Assembly (NCBI GenBank): GCA_017557005.1
Contig: JAFZFZ010000030.1
Span: 1 to 40,573, forward strand
Source of the DNA: Bacteroidaceae bacterium
GTDB taxonomy: Bacteria > Bacteroidota > Bacteroidia > Bacteroidales > Bacteroidaceae
Length of the DNA: 40,573 nt
Direction: 5' to 3'
The position numbers and the translations under genes were made by a program. Below, in pieces: positions 1 to 7,879 of the stretch; the first letter of the stretch is position 1; each line of letters opens with the position of its first letter. The notes below the pieces were generated by a model. The model was given only the letters and a program-made list of their open reading frames with translations. It ran no database searches and was not told where the DNA came from.

Positions 1-1215
<1,215 letters not shown>

Positions 1216-1328
1216 TTATACTTTAGTAGCAACAAACGAGCTAAATATAAAGTTTCTTGGACGAGCCAAGTGTTAAGGCTGGTCTTGTATATTTCTCTGC
1301 GGGTGTAGTCTACCTTCGTAATCTATTG

Positions 1329-1361
1329 CAAAGGTAGGCATAATGTTGTGACATCAGCAAA
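1329..1361 (-). promoter_or_regulatory. Predicted eno promoter (-33/-7, Bacteroidota type)
   Basis: Read on the minus strand, TTTG (1361-1358) is followed after 21 nt by TACCTTTG (1336-1329), fitting the Bacteroidota consensus TTTG-N19-21-TAnnTTTG. Transcription would start near 1322, giving an eno leader of about 130 nt. This is a motif match; there is no start-site data. Confidence 0.6.
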
Positions 1362-1638
1362 CGGCCCAATCAATAGCCTTATAGAGGCCGCCTATAATGA
1401 AGTATATAACCTTTGGCTTTGCCACCACTTCATTTGTCAAACTTTTTCGAGGGCTTGACAAAAAATTATCACAGGCACGACAAAATTTTGTCAAGCCTGT
1501 GATAATTTTTTATCAAAGGCTCCAAATGGTGGTTTGCTTATATCCAAATTCCAGTTTGGGCAAAGAAAAACTCCAGTTTGGACGAATCCAAACGAAAGCA
1601 AACTCAGCGCCTACGACATAGTAGCATATTGTCTGGCA
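1362..1638. other. Non-coding, hairpin-rich spacer
   Basis: No convincing gene is seen between the eno promoter and the structured RNA promoter at 1808. The stretch carries a 62-bp imperfect palindrome (1455-1516), a smaller inverted repeat (1576-1582 with 1587-1593, arms GTTTGGA/TCCAAAC), and two copies of TCCAGTTTGG around 1550 and 1572. A short open frame here (1397-1621) reads through the palindrome and has no family resemblance. Confidence 0.5.
1455..1516. repeat. 62-bp near-perfect palindrome
   Basis: The arms 1455-1485 and 1486-1516 are reverse complements over 31 positions with only two adjacent mismatches (1477-1478 against 1493-1494), and there is no loop; the centre is ACAAAATTTTGT. 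As RNA or cruciform DNA it would be a very long stem. It lacks a clear T-run directly after either arm, so a simple intrinsic terminator is not the obvious reading. It could be a repeat unit, a protein-binding palindrome or a mobile-element relic. Confidence 0.75.
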
Positions 1639-1702
1639 CAACAACCTACAAAGCCTTCAAAGTACGCCTCCGCCTTTTCTTTTCAGACTTTATAGGTTGT
1701 TG
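1639..1702. repeat. Hairpin repeat family, copy A
   Basis: Arms 1639-1653 and 1688-1702 pair over 15 bp with one mismatch (left arm CAACAACCTACAAAG). The inside matches the dispersed element also seen at 4377-4436, 26697-26735 and 29571-29617, with core words ACAAAGCCTTCAA and a GTACGnCTnCGCCT middle. It lies alone between the palindrome and the structured RNA. Confidence 0.5.
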
Positions 1703-1807
1703 CGAGTGGACGCATGGACTGCTTGATTAAGGGGCTGCTACGGATAAGTTGTAGGGGGTGAGGAATAATAATTTGGTGTGAGGGCACTGATGTTCCGATA
1801 AAAAGTG

Positions 1808-1815
1808 TATCTTTG
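1808..1815 (+). promoter_or_regulatory. -7 element for the structured RNA
   Basis: TATCTTTG matches TAnnTTTG exactly. No TTTG is found at the usual -33 distance. Transcription would start near 1822, just upstream of the folded region ending at about 2045. Confidence 0.45.
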
Positions 1816-1821
1816 CGATTG

Positions 1822-2045
1822 AATTGTGCGGATAGGAGCTATCGGTGCAGTTCGAGAGACATATTGATTTAGCGTTTGCTATTTATTCTAAAAATGTTCC
1901 GAAAACTTGGCCGTGGAAAGAACAGTGACAAGAATAAGTTGGTTAAACGCCTACGTTATACGTGGGCGCAATTTATCTGTCGCTGTGGGTTTCGGCCAAG
2001 TACCCTGGAACGTTTGGATAGATTGTTGTCCACGTTCCTTTTTTA
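1822..2045 (+). ncRNA. Candidate structured RNA, rod-like, with terminator
   Basis: The sequence folds by eye into one long rod of stacked helices: 1892-1900/2007-2015 (9 bp), 1905-1913/1993-2001 (9 bp, perfect), 1922-1929/1979-1986 (8 bp), 1934-1941/1969-1976 (8 bp) and 1948-1955/1961-1968 (8 bp, loop TTATA). Near the 5' end a small hairpin GATAG-GAG-CTATC is seen (about 1831-1843). The 3' end offers an intrinsic terminator: GGAACGT (2007-2013) pairs with ACGTTCC (2032-2038) and six Ts follow. The strand GGAACGT is also used in the outermost rod helix, so terminator and rod base are mutually exclusive. The rod shape and ~220-nt length recall 6S RNA, but a cis-acting leader of the downstream WYL gene is equally possible. 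Open frames crossing it (1876-2133 and the extension of the WYL frame from 1907) show no protein features. The fold is seen in sequence; its identity is inference. Confidence 0.55.
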
Positions 2046-2083
2046 TTGGGATAATGCGCAATTTGCTGATTTTTGTATGTGGA

Positions 2084-2118
2084 GTGACAAGTTATGTCAC
2101 ATGGAGTGCATATATTTG
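2084..2118 (+). promoter_or_regulatory. Promoter with palindromic operator for WYL gene
   Basis: A perfect -7 element TATATTTG lies at 2111-2118, predicting a start near 2125 and a leader of about 13 nt. Just upstream, where the -33 contact should be, is the palindrome GTGACA-N5-TGTCAC (2084-2100). A dimeric regulator bound there would block the promoter; the WYL protein encoded immediately downstream is the obvious candidate (autoregulation). Confidence 0.5.
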
Positions 2119-2137
2119 CAGCACAAATGGTAATGCT

Positions 2138-3049
2138 ATGAAGAATGTTGTATTATTGACAAGGTATCTGCTAATAATTAATAAATTGCAGAGAGAGAAA
2201 GGTCGTTACGTAATGGCAGGGGAGTTGCTGCAACACGTAAACAGAGAACTGGAGTATCGTGGGTATTCATCTGACATCAGTATGAGAACTTTACAAAGAG
2301 ATATAGAAGATATCTGTGAATTGAGATTCCCTATTGAGCACAAATATAACTATGGCTACTGTTTGCAGGCCGACCAGCCTGTATTCTTTACGAATACGGA
2401 AGAGATGTTGCTGAACTTTGACCTACTCAATGCCATGAACAGTGAGAGTGCGGACAATCGGTATATCTTGGCAGAGCATCATCGCCCCGTAGGCAGTGAG
2501 CAAATGCCGCTACTCATTGATGCCATACGCAAGCAGCATCCAATAAAGTTTGACTATACCCTTGTCAGACATAATGATAATGTAATATGCGTCAATGCAC
2601 TTCCTCATTTCTTGAAAGAATCGAACCAACGGTGGTACCTTTTGGCAAAGGTTGGGGATACATTGAAGAGTTACGGAATAGACCGAATAGCTAATATCGA
2701 AGTGATGGAGCACGAAAAGTTTAAGCGCGACCAGTCTATAAATATCGATGAACTATTCAGAGATTCATACGGTATCTGGCAACAAACGGACATACCGGTT
2801 GAGGACATTGAATTGTCTTATGATGCCTTGGATGGCAAGTTCTTGAAGTCCCTTCCGCTGCATCACTCGCAACGTGTCGTTTGTGATACCGAGGAGGAGT
2901 TCCGAATCACATTACGCCTACGCATTACGAATGACTTTGTTATGGAACTCCTCTCACGGAGCCGTTCTCTGACAGTTATTCGTCCACAGCATTTGCGTGA
3001 GAGAGTATATAAAGTTTATCAAGAAGCATTAGAAAGGAATAGACTATGA
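2138..3049 (+). CDS. WYL-domain helix-turn-helix regulator
   Basis: Transcriptional regulator of 303 residues. The N-terminal ~70 residues form a winged helix-turn-helix (RYLLIINKLQREKGRY, later MRTLQRDIEDI and a wing with YGYCL). The middle (about 125-195) is a WYL domain, with RWYLLAK near residue 165 and the R of YGIDRI; the C-terminal ~100 residues resemble the WCX extension. WYL proteins bind nucleotide or nucleic-acid ligands and often control defence or DNA-damage genes. The frame is open back to 1907, but I start at 2138: the protein there begins with the HTH, the promoter sits at 2111-2118, and the upstream extension translates the structured RNA. It overlaps the next gene by 4 bp (ATGA), so the two are translationally coupled. 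Confidence 0.85.
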   Translation: MKNVVLLTRYLLIINKLQREKGRYVMAGELLQHVNRELEYRGYSSDISMRTLQRDIEDICELRFPIEHKYNYGYCLQADQPVFFTNTEEMLLNFDLLNAMNSESADNRYILAEHHRPVGSEQMPLLIDAIRKQHPIKFDYTLVRHNDNVICVNALPHFLKESNQRWYLLAKVGDTLKSYGIDRIANIEVMEHEKFKRDQSINIDELFRDSYGIWQQTDIPVEDIELSYDALDGKFLKSLPLHHSQRVVCDTEEEFRITLRLRITNDFVMELLSRSRSLTVIRPQHLRERVYKVYQEALERNRL

Positions 3050-3495
3050 TTAAATTGAAACCATCTCAGATTTGCACCAATTACAAGCAGTCAAACCGCT
3101 TGGTGAAGGCAGGCGTGTTATCCGAAACGGCCGACATGTATGTGTACGAGCGTGATGGACATGAATATATAGGTTTCGGTAGTCCTGACAGCGAAGCAAT
3201 TTCGCACAAGGCCTTGCCCGCTTGGTCACTGGATAGGCTGATAGATATGCTTCCCAAGAAATCCATGCAATTTAGTATTAATCTCGAGATTTGTGGTAAT
3301 GACTCAGAGGATAACCCCATCTACACATTCGACGGTCATGAATTTGAAGACTTTAGTGGTGCAAAGAATATTTATGATGCGACAATAGAGTTGATAGAAA
3401 CGCTTATCAAAACACGATTTTTCGAATACGTGGATTGGAGCAAAAAGGATGGGAATAAAGTGACAAGGTTTATTAATAAAATAATTAAATGTTAG
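3046..3495 (+). CDS. Unknown protein coupled to WYL regulator
   Basis: 149 residues, not recognised. Soluble and mixed charge: no signal peptide, no membrane segment, no catalytic motif I can name. The start ATG overlaps the WYL stop codon region (ATGA), and the GIY-YIG gene starts 4 bp after its stop, so the three genes form a tight operon. Its AT-rich base use matches the rest of this cassette rather than the GC-richer core genes from 4.8 kb on. Coding status is well supported by the spacing and by the lack of any competing frame; function is unknown. Confidence 0.75.
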   Translation: MIKLKPSQICTNYKQSNRLVKAGVLSETADMYVYERDGHEYIGFGSPDSEAISHKALPAWSLDRLIDMLPKKSMQFSINLEICGNDSEDNPIYTFDGHEFEDFSGAKNIYDATIELIETLIKTRFFEYVDWSKKDGNKVTRFINKIIKC

Positions 3496-3499
3496 AAGC

Positions 3500-3979
3500 A
3501 TGGAAAGTATTAAGGAAAAACTTATGAAAGATGGATTTGAAGGTTTCGTAAGTGTAAAAGATTTGAAAGAAGACTTCAAAAGTGGTGGTATTCCTAAAGT
3601 AGAAGGTGTCTATCATGTGTTGAGATTGAAAGATTCAGAACCAGAGTTCCTGAAAAAAGGAACAGGAGGATATCATAAAGGCAAAGAACCGAATGTGTGT
3701 ATTGATGAACTTCGACAAAACTGGATAGATGCAGAGCCTATTGTATACATCGGCAAGGCTACAGAATTGTATAAGCGAATTCAACAATACATAAAGTTTG
3801 GCAGTGGAAAGAATGTAGGACATTATGGAGGTCGCTATATTTGGCAATTGGCAGACTCGGATGATTTGGTCGTTTGTTGGAAATGTGTAGAAGACTCACG
3901 AAGTGTGGAGGCAGCGATGATTGCAGAGTTTAAGATGAATCATGAAGGAAAGCGCCCTTTCGCGAATCTTCAGGATTGA
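3500..3979 (+). CDS. GIY-YIG fold protein, probable nuclease
   Basis: 159 residues with the order of motifs of the GIY-YIG nuclease fold: GVY (36-38), VYIGKA (82-87), R93 followed by QQY, a glycine-rich GKNVGHYGGR stretch (103-112) then YIWQL, a Glu in RSVEAAMIAEF (E137), and FANL at the C-terminus (Asn 157). In the family the Tyr, Arg and Glu positions coordinate metal-dependent phosphodiester cleavage. Nothing beyond the nuclease domain is present except ~35 N-terminal residues, so target specificity cannot be read. It is the last intact gene of the WYL cassette. Whether it cuts invading DNA, repairs DNA or has another role is not shown by the sequence. Confidence 0.75.
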   Translation: MESIKEKLMKDGFEGFVSVKDLKEDFKSGGIPKVEGVYHVLRLKDSEPEFLKKGTGGYHKGKEPNVCIDELRQNWIDAEPIVYIGKATELYKRIQQYIKFGSGKNVGHYGGRYIWQLADSDDLVVCWKCVEDSRSVEAAMIAEFKMNHEGKRPFANLQD

Positions 3980-3997
3980 GAAATATAAAAACATTAA

Positions 3998-4207
3998 ATA
4001 TATATATATAGAGAGAGCTATTCTGCACTAGATAAAATCATTCCCTTTATTAAAAAGCAGTACGGTGTTGATGTTGCCTCTCTTCCTGCATCAAAAGAAG
4101 AGTTGAAAGCCGCTTATGAGAAAGACAAAGGCAGTGCAATAAATGGTGCCGAAAGCAGTGTAATCAACGAATTATATAATCAACTAGCAAATGTTCGTTC
4201 CTGTTGA
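3998..4207 (+). pseudogene. Gene remnant without start codon
   Basis: An open frame runs from a TAA at 3995-3997 to TGA at 4205-4207. From about 4019 its translation looks like real protein (YSALDKIIPFIKKQYGVDV, then ASKEELKAAYEK), but no ATG precedes it, only a TA/GA simple-sequence run (3996-4016). It looks like the C-terminal part of a small soluble protein whose 5' end was lost or replaced by the AT run. A non-ATG start cannot be excluded. Family unknown. Confidence 0.4.
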
Positions 4208-4355
4208 TGCCGAAGTATTGATAGAAGAGTTATACAATACCTACGGATATTCCGTGTCGCTCGACTATGCAATAAACTATATTAAAATGAATCCCTACGC
4301 TACAGTGGATGATTTTCATGATTGGCTGCATCGTATAGTTGAATATGATGATTAA
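4191..4355 (+). CDS. Small acidic protein, possible
   Basis: 54 codons starting with ATG at 4191, overlapping the preceding remnant in another frame and ending at TAA 4353-4355. The product (MFVPVDAEVLIEELYNTYGY..., ending HRIVEYDD) is acidic with plausible helical periodicity. No family is recognised. It may be a genuine last gene of the cassette or a frameshifted continuation of the remnant. The hairpin at 4377-4436 follows 21 bp after the stop. Confidence 0.4.
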   Translation: MFVPVDAEVLIEELYNTYGYSVSLDYAINYIKMNPYATVDDFHDWLHRIVEYDD

Positions 4356-4376
4356 GGAGTAGGGATATATATATTA

Positions 4377-4436
4377 AAACTCCACGAAGTCTTCAAAGAA
4401 TAGGCGTAGACGTACTTTGAAGGCTTTGTGGAGTTT
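4377..4436. terminator. Hairpin repeat family, copy B (likely terminator)
   Basis: Arms 4377-4398 and 4415-4436 pair over 22 bp when two G-U pairs are allowed, loop 16 nt. It stands directly after the WYL cassette and should stop transcription; the following bases (TATTCTAATG) are only weakly T-rich. The core (GAATAGGCGTAGACGTAC then TTGAAGGCTTTGTGG) matches the minus strand of copy D at 29571-29617 closely. The stretch 4437-4740 that follows holds no supported gene. Confidence 0.6.
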
Positions 4437-4792
4437 ATTCTAATGTCCTCTCCTTGCTCTCTTTCCGCCCAATCCTCAAGGTCGAAGAAAAGAACGCAGC
4501 CACGAGCGATTAGGAAGAAGCAAGAAGTAAGCAGAAGATTGGGAAACGATGACACTCCGCCAAGAAAACGGAAAAGTCTAAGGTTTCAATTTCCTCACCG
4601 CGTAAGCAATTCGTAGGATTTTCCTACCAATATGCTACGAAATTTTCGTACGGGATTTACGAGCGTTTCGTTCTGTGATTGTCAAGAATATTATCAAAAA
4701 TGGCTAAAAGCACCGCGATATTATGGTTTGTAAGGAAAATGATGTATTTTTGCAGATGAATCTATACCTGTGACAAGCAAGTACACTATACC
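4437..4792. other. Non-coding spacer before the Sua5/YciO gene
   Basis: No supported gene. A short frame at 4428-4616 is lysine/arginine/serine-rich with no family features. There is a small palindrome ACGAAATTTTCGT near 4636-4648, and a -7-like element TATTTTTG at 4745-4752 that probably serves the gene starting at 4793. Confidence 0.4.
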
Positions 4793-5398
4793 ATGATACT
4801 GAAACTCTACGCAAAGAACAACGCACGCCGCGATATTGATCGTATAGTCGACATCTTGAATGATGGTGGAGTCATCATCTACCCTACCGACACCACCTAT
4901 GCCTTTGGCTGCCATGCCTTGAAGGAACGAGCCATTGAACGCGTATGCGAAATCAAGGGACTCGACACCAAACACCACCTGCTCTCAGTAGTAGCACACG
5001 ATATCCGAAGTGTGAGTGAATATGTGCGCATCGACAACGACACCTTCCGCCTCATGCGCGACCATCTGCCTGGTCCCTTCACCTTTATCCTCCCAGCAGG
5101 AAACCGTCTGCCCAAGATATTCAAGAACCGCAAGGAGGTAGGTATACGTATCCCTGACAATAGCATTGTAAGCGAGATATGCGAAGCATTGGGTGCACCG
5201 CTACTTTCAACGAGTCTCAAGGTAAGCGAACACGAAGATATCGAGTATATGACTCAGCCCGAACTCATCGACGAGAAGTATGGCGACCGCGTAGACCTCA
5301 TCATCGATGGTGGCGAGGGCGACACTGAACAAAGCACCATCATCAACTACACCGATGGAGAGATGGAAATCATACGCCAAGGAAAGGGCTGGATATAG
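4793..5398 (+). CDS. Sua5/YciO/YrdC family protein
   Basis: 201 residues covering a complete YrdC-like fold. In the TsaC/Sua5 branch this domain makes threonylcarbamoyl-AMP from threonine, bicarbonate and ATP for t6A modification of tRNA; the YciO branch is less well characterised. Visible motifs are the N-terminal GGVIIYPTDTTYAFGC, the nucleotide-binding segment around CEIKGLDTKHHLLS, the LPGPFTFIL segment and VGIRIPD. The KGLDTKHHLLSVV form, where Sua5 has KxRxxxxP, points to the YciO-like subgroup, so I give no symbol. The start at 4793 sits 40 bp after a TATTTTTG element. It appears monocistronic, with the repeat region and the glnN promoter downstream. Confidence 0.85.
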   Translation: MILKLYAKNNARRDIDRIVDILNDGGVIIYPTDTTYAFGCHALKERAIERVCEIKGLDTKHHLLSVVAHDIRSVSEYVRIDNDTFRLMRDHLPGPFTFILPAGNRLPKIFKNRKEVGIRIPDNSIVSEICEALGAPLLSTSLKVSEHEDIEYMTQPELIDEKYGDRVDLIIDGGEGDTEQSTIINYTDGEMEIIRQGKGWI

Positions 5399-5485
5399 CA
5401 TTTTAACACGATATTAACAATAGCTTTTCACCAAATAAAGCTATATGTTTTATAAAAAAGTCGTAACTTTAGTGATTATGACACA

Positions 5486-5547
5486 GAAATTAGGCGGCGC
5501 CTCGGAAAACTGCAAATAAATTTGCGTTTTCTCTCGGCTTGCACTAA
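5486..5547 (+). repeat. 62-nt direct repeat, copy 1
   Basis: Identical to 5569-5630 over 62 nt (starts GAAATTAGGCGGCGCC, ends CTTGCACTAA). The copies are 83 nt apart start to start. After this copy the -7 position reads TAACATTA rather than TAATTTTG, so its promoter looks inactive. Confidence 0.9.
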
Positions 5548-5568
5548 CATTAGCCTACTTCGCAGTCT

Positions 5569-5635
5569 GAAATTAGGCGGCGCCTCGGAAAACTGCAAAT
5601 AAATTTGCGTTTTCTCTCGGCTTGCACTAATTTTG
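5569..5635 (+). promoter_or_regulatory. 62-nt repeat, copy 2, carrying the glnN promoter
   Basis: Second identical copy (5569-5630). Its 3' part plus the next five bases forms a textbook Bacteroidota promoter: TTTG (5604-5607), 20-nt spacer, TAATTTTG (5628-5635), start expected near 5642 and glnN ATG at 5655. A diverged copy in opposite orientation lies at 13597-13663 in front of the sodium symporter gene, also placing TAATTTTG at the promoter position. Confidence 0.75.
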
Positions 5636-5654
5636 CGCTTTAATTCATTTAAGC

Positions 5655-7844
5655 ATGGCAACATTACGATTCGAAGTTATAGGCGAGGCATTTAAAAAGC
5701 GCCCTTTAGAGGTAGCAACTCCCGATGCACGCCCCTCAGAATATTTTGCAATCAACGTATTTAATAAGGAGAAGATGGCACGCTATCTCTCCGCCGAGGT
5801 GTACGGCAAGATGATCGATGTCATCGAGCATGGTGCACGCATGGAACGCGGCATTGGCGACCAAGTAGCCGAGGGCATGAAACGTTGGGCAATGGAGCTG
5901 GGCGCAACGCACTACACTCACTGGTTTCACCCACTCACCGACACTACAGCCGAGAAGCACGACGCATTCGTCGAGCACGATGGCAAGGGCGGCATGATTG
6001 AGGCTTTTGACGGCAAGCTGCTCGTACAGCAAGAGGGCGATGCCTCATCATTCCCCAATGGAGGTATCCGCGCCACCTTCGAGGCTCGTGGCTACTCGGC
6101 TTGGGATCCCACATCGCCCGCCTTCGTAATGGATGATACGCTCTGCATACCTACCGTATTCCTCTCCTATACAGGCGAAGCACTCGACTACAAGGCTCCT
6201 TTGCTAAAAGCGTTACATGCTGTAGACAAAGCGGCCACTGAGGTGTGCCACTACTTCGACCCCGAAGTAAAGCGTGTAACCTCGTACCTCGGATGGGAGC
6301 AAGAATACTTCTTGGTGGATGAGGGACTCTATGCTGCTCGTCCTGACCTGCTGATGTCGGGCCGCACACTGATGGGACACGGATCGGCCAAGGACCAGCA
6401 GCTCGAAGACCACTACTTCGGTGCTATCCCCGAACGTGTTGCTGCATTCATGAAGGAGCTCGAGATTGAGGCTTTGAAACTCGGTATCCCCGCCAAGACA
6501 CGCCACAATGAGGCAGCACCCAATCAGTTTGAGTTGGCCCCCATCTACGAAGAAACCAACATCGCCTGCGACCACAATATGTTGGTGATGATTCTCATGA
6601 AAAAGATTGCACGCAAGCATGGCTTCCGTTGCCTATTGCACGAAAAGCCCTTTGCAGGCATCAATGGTTCGGGTAAGCATAACAACTGGAGCCTTGGTTC
6701 AGACCGTGGCCATCGCTTGATGTCGCCCGGCAAGACTACCGAAGACAACCTCATGTTTATCACCTTTGTGGTAAACACCCTGGCTGCCGTATACCGCCAC
6801 AACGGACTGCTGAAAGCCTCCATCATGAGTGCCACCAACACCCATCGCTTGGGTGGACACGAAGCACCTCCCGCCATCATATCATCATTCTTGGGCAAAC
6901 AGTTGACCGAGCTATTTGATGCTTTGGAAAACTCTTCTAGCGAAGAGCTCTTCAAGATTGCAGGCAAGACAGGTAAGAAGATTCTCGAAATGCCCCAGAT
7001 ACCCGAGTTGCTTATCGACAACACCGACCGCAACCGCACCTCTCCCTTTGCCTTTACCGGTAACCGCTTCGAGTTCCGTGCTGTAGGTTCAGAGGCCAAT
7101 TGCGCATGTGCCATGATTGCCCTCAATGGTGCCGTAGCCGAGCAGTTGGATGAGTTCAAGAAGAATGTTGATGCTCTTATTGAAAGTGGCATGGACAAAC
7201 GCGAGGCACTCATCAAGGAGATTCAGAAACTCATCACTTACTGCAAGCCTATCCGCTTCGACGGTAACGGTTATAGCGACGAGTGGAAAGCCGAGGCTGC
7301 ACGCCGTGGACTCGACTGCGAGACCTCAGCGCCCGAGATTTTCAAGTCTTATGCCAATGAGACAAGCGTGCAGATGTTCGAAAAATTGAGCATCATGAAC
7401 CGCGCAGAACTGGAGGCAAGAAATGAGATTAAGTGGGAAATATACACTAAGAAGATACAGATCGAAGCCCGCATCTTTGGTGATATGGCACTCAACCACA
7501 TCATACCTGTGGCTACTAAATACCAAAGCCAACTGGTCGACAATGTATACAAGATGAAAGAGATTCTTGGTGCAGAAGGCGAAACGCTCTCGGCTTCGAA
7601 CATCAACCTCATCCGCCGCATCGCCGGCCTCGTACACAAGATTGAGAGCGGCGTGGCAGAGATGATCGAATGTCGTAAGGTTGCCAACCGCCTCAGCGGA
7701 CTCTATGAGAAAGCCACCGCCTATCACGATACTGTAGCACCTAAGTTGGAGGAGTTGCGTTCTTACATTGACGACCTCGAAGAGGTAGTAGACGATAGCT
7801 TGTGGCCCTTGCCCAAATACCGTGAATTATTGTTTATACGATAA
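5655..7844 (+). CDS. glnN: Glutamine synthetase type III
   Basis: ATP-dependent ligation of ammonia to glutamate, cytoplasmic; the GSIII class is typical of Bacteroidota and cyanobacteria. 729 residues, the normal length for GSIII and far longer than GSI/II. Signature segments: the N-terminal GSIII-specific region, LGWEQEYFL (metal-binding Glu), KTRHNEAAPNQFELAPI, the FAGINGSGKHNNWS nucleotide/glutamate-binding segment, NRTSPFAFTGNRFEFR and a C-terminal helical extension ending LPKYRELLFIR. The ATG follows a strong predicted promoter located in a 62-nt repeat. The next gene starts 35 bp downstream on the same strand, with no terminator between, so read-through is possible. No anomalies are seen. 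Confidence 0.98.
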   Translation: MATLRFEVIGEAFKKRPLEVATPDARPSEYFAINVFNKEKMARYLSAEVYGKMIDVIEHGARMERGIGDQVAEGMKRWAMELGATHYTHWFHPLTDTTAEKHDAFVEHDGKGGMIEAFDGKLLVQQEGDASSFPNGGIRATFEARGYSAWDPTSPAFVMDDTLCIPTVFLSYTGEALDYKAPLLKALHAVDKAATEVCHYFDPEVKRVTSYLGWEQEYFLVDEGLYAARPDLLMSGRTLMGHGSAKDQQLEDHYFGAIPERVAAFMKELEIEALKLGIPAKTRHNEAAPNQFELAPIYEETNIACDHNMLVMILMKKIARKHGFRCLLHEKPFAGINGSGKHNNWSLGSDRGHRLMSPGKTTEDNLMFITFVVNTLAAVYRHNGLLKASIMSATNTHRLGGHEAPPAIISSFLGKQLTELFDALENSSSEELFKIAGKTGKKILEMPQIPELLIDNTDRNRTSPFAFTGNRFEFRAVGSEANCACAMIALNGAVAEQLDEFKKNVDALIESGMDKREALIKEIQKLITYCKPIRFDGNGYSDEWKAEAARRGLDCETSAPEIFKSYANETSVQMFEKLSIMNRAELEARNEIKWEIYTKKIQIEARIFGDMALNHIIPVATKYQSQLVDNVYKMKEILGAEGETLSASNINLIRRIAGLVHKIESGVAEMIECRKVANRLSGLYEKATAYHDTVAPKLEELRSYIDDLEEVVDDSLWPLPKYRELLFIR

Positions 7845-7879
7845 CGTAACAATTTATACACATCTCACAGATACCACTT

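Noticed and set aside
1876..2137. Plus-strand frames upstream of the WYL gene, including the extension of the WYL frame to 1907
   Set aside because: They translate the base-paired rod RNA, the terminator and the promoter; the HTH domain begins at the ATG at 2138.
5486..5635. CRISPR array or tandem array
   Set aside because: Only two 62-nt units separated by 21 nt; the units contain promoter elements and no spacer series or cas genes exist in the window.
6545..7216. 223-codon minus-strand frame inside glnN
   Set aside because: Opposite strand of a complete, motif-rich GSIII gene; no features of its own.
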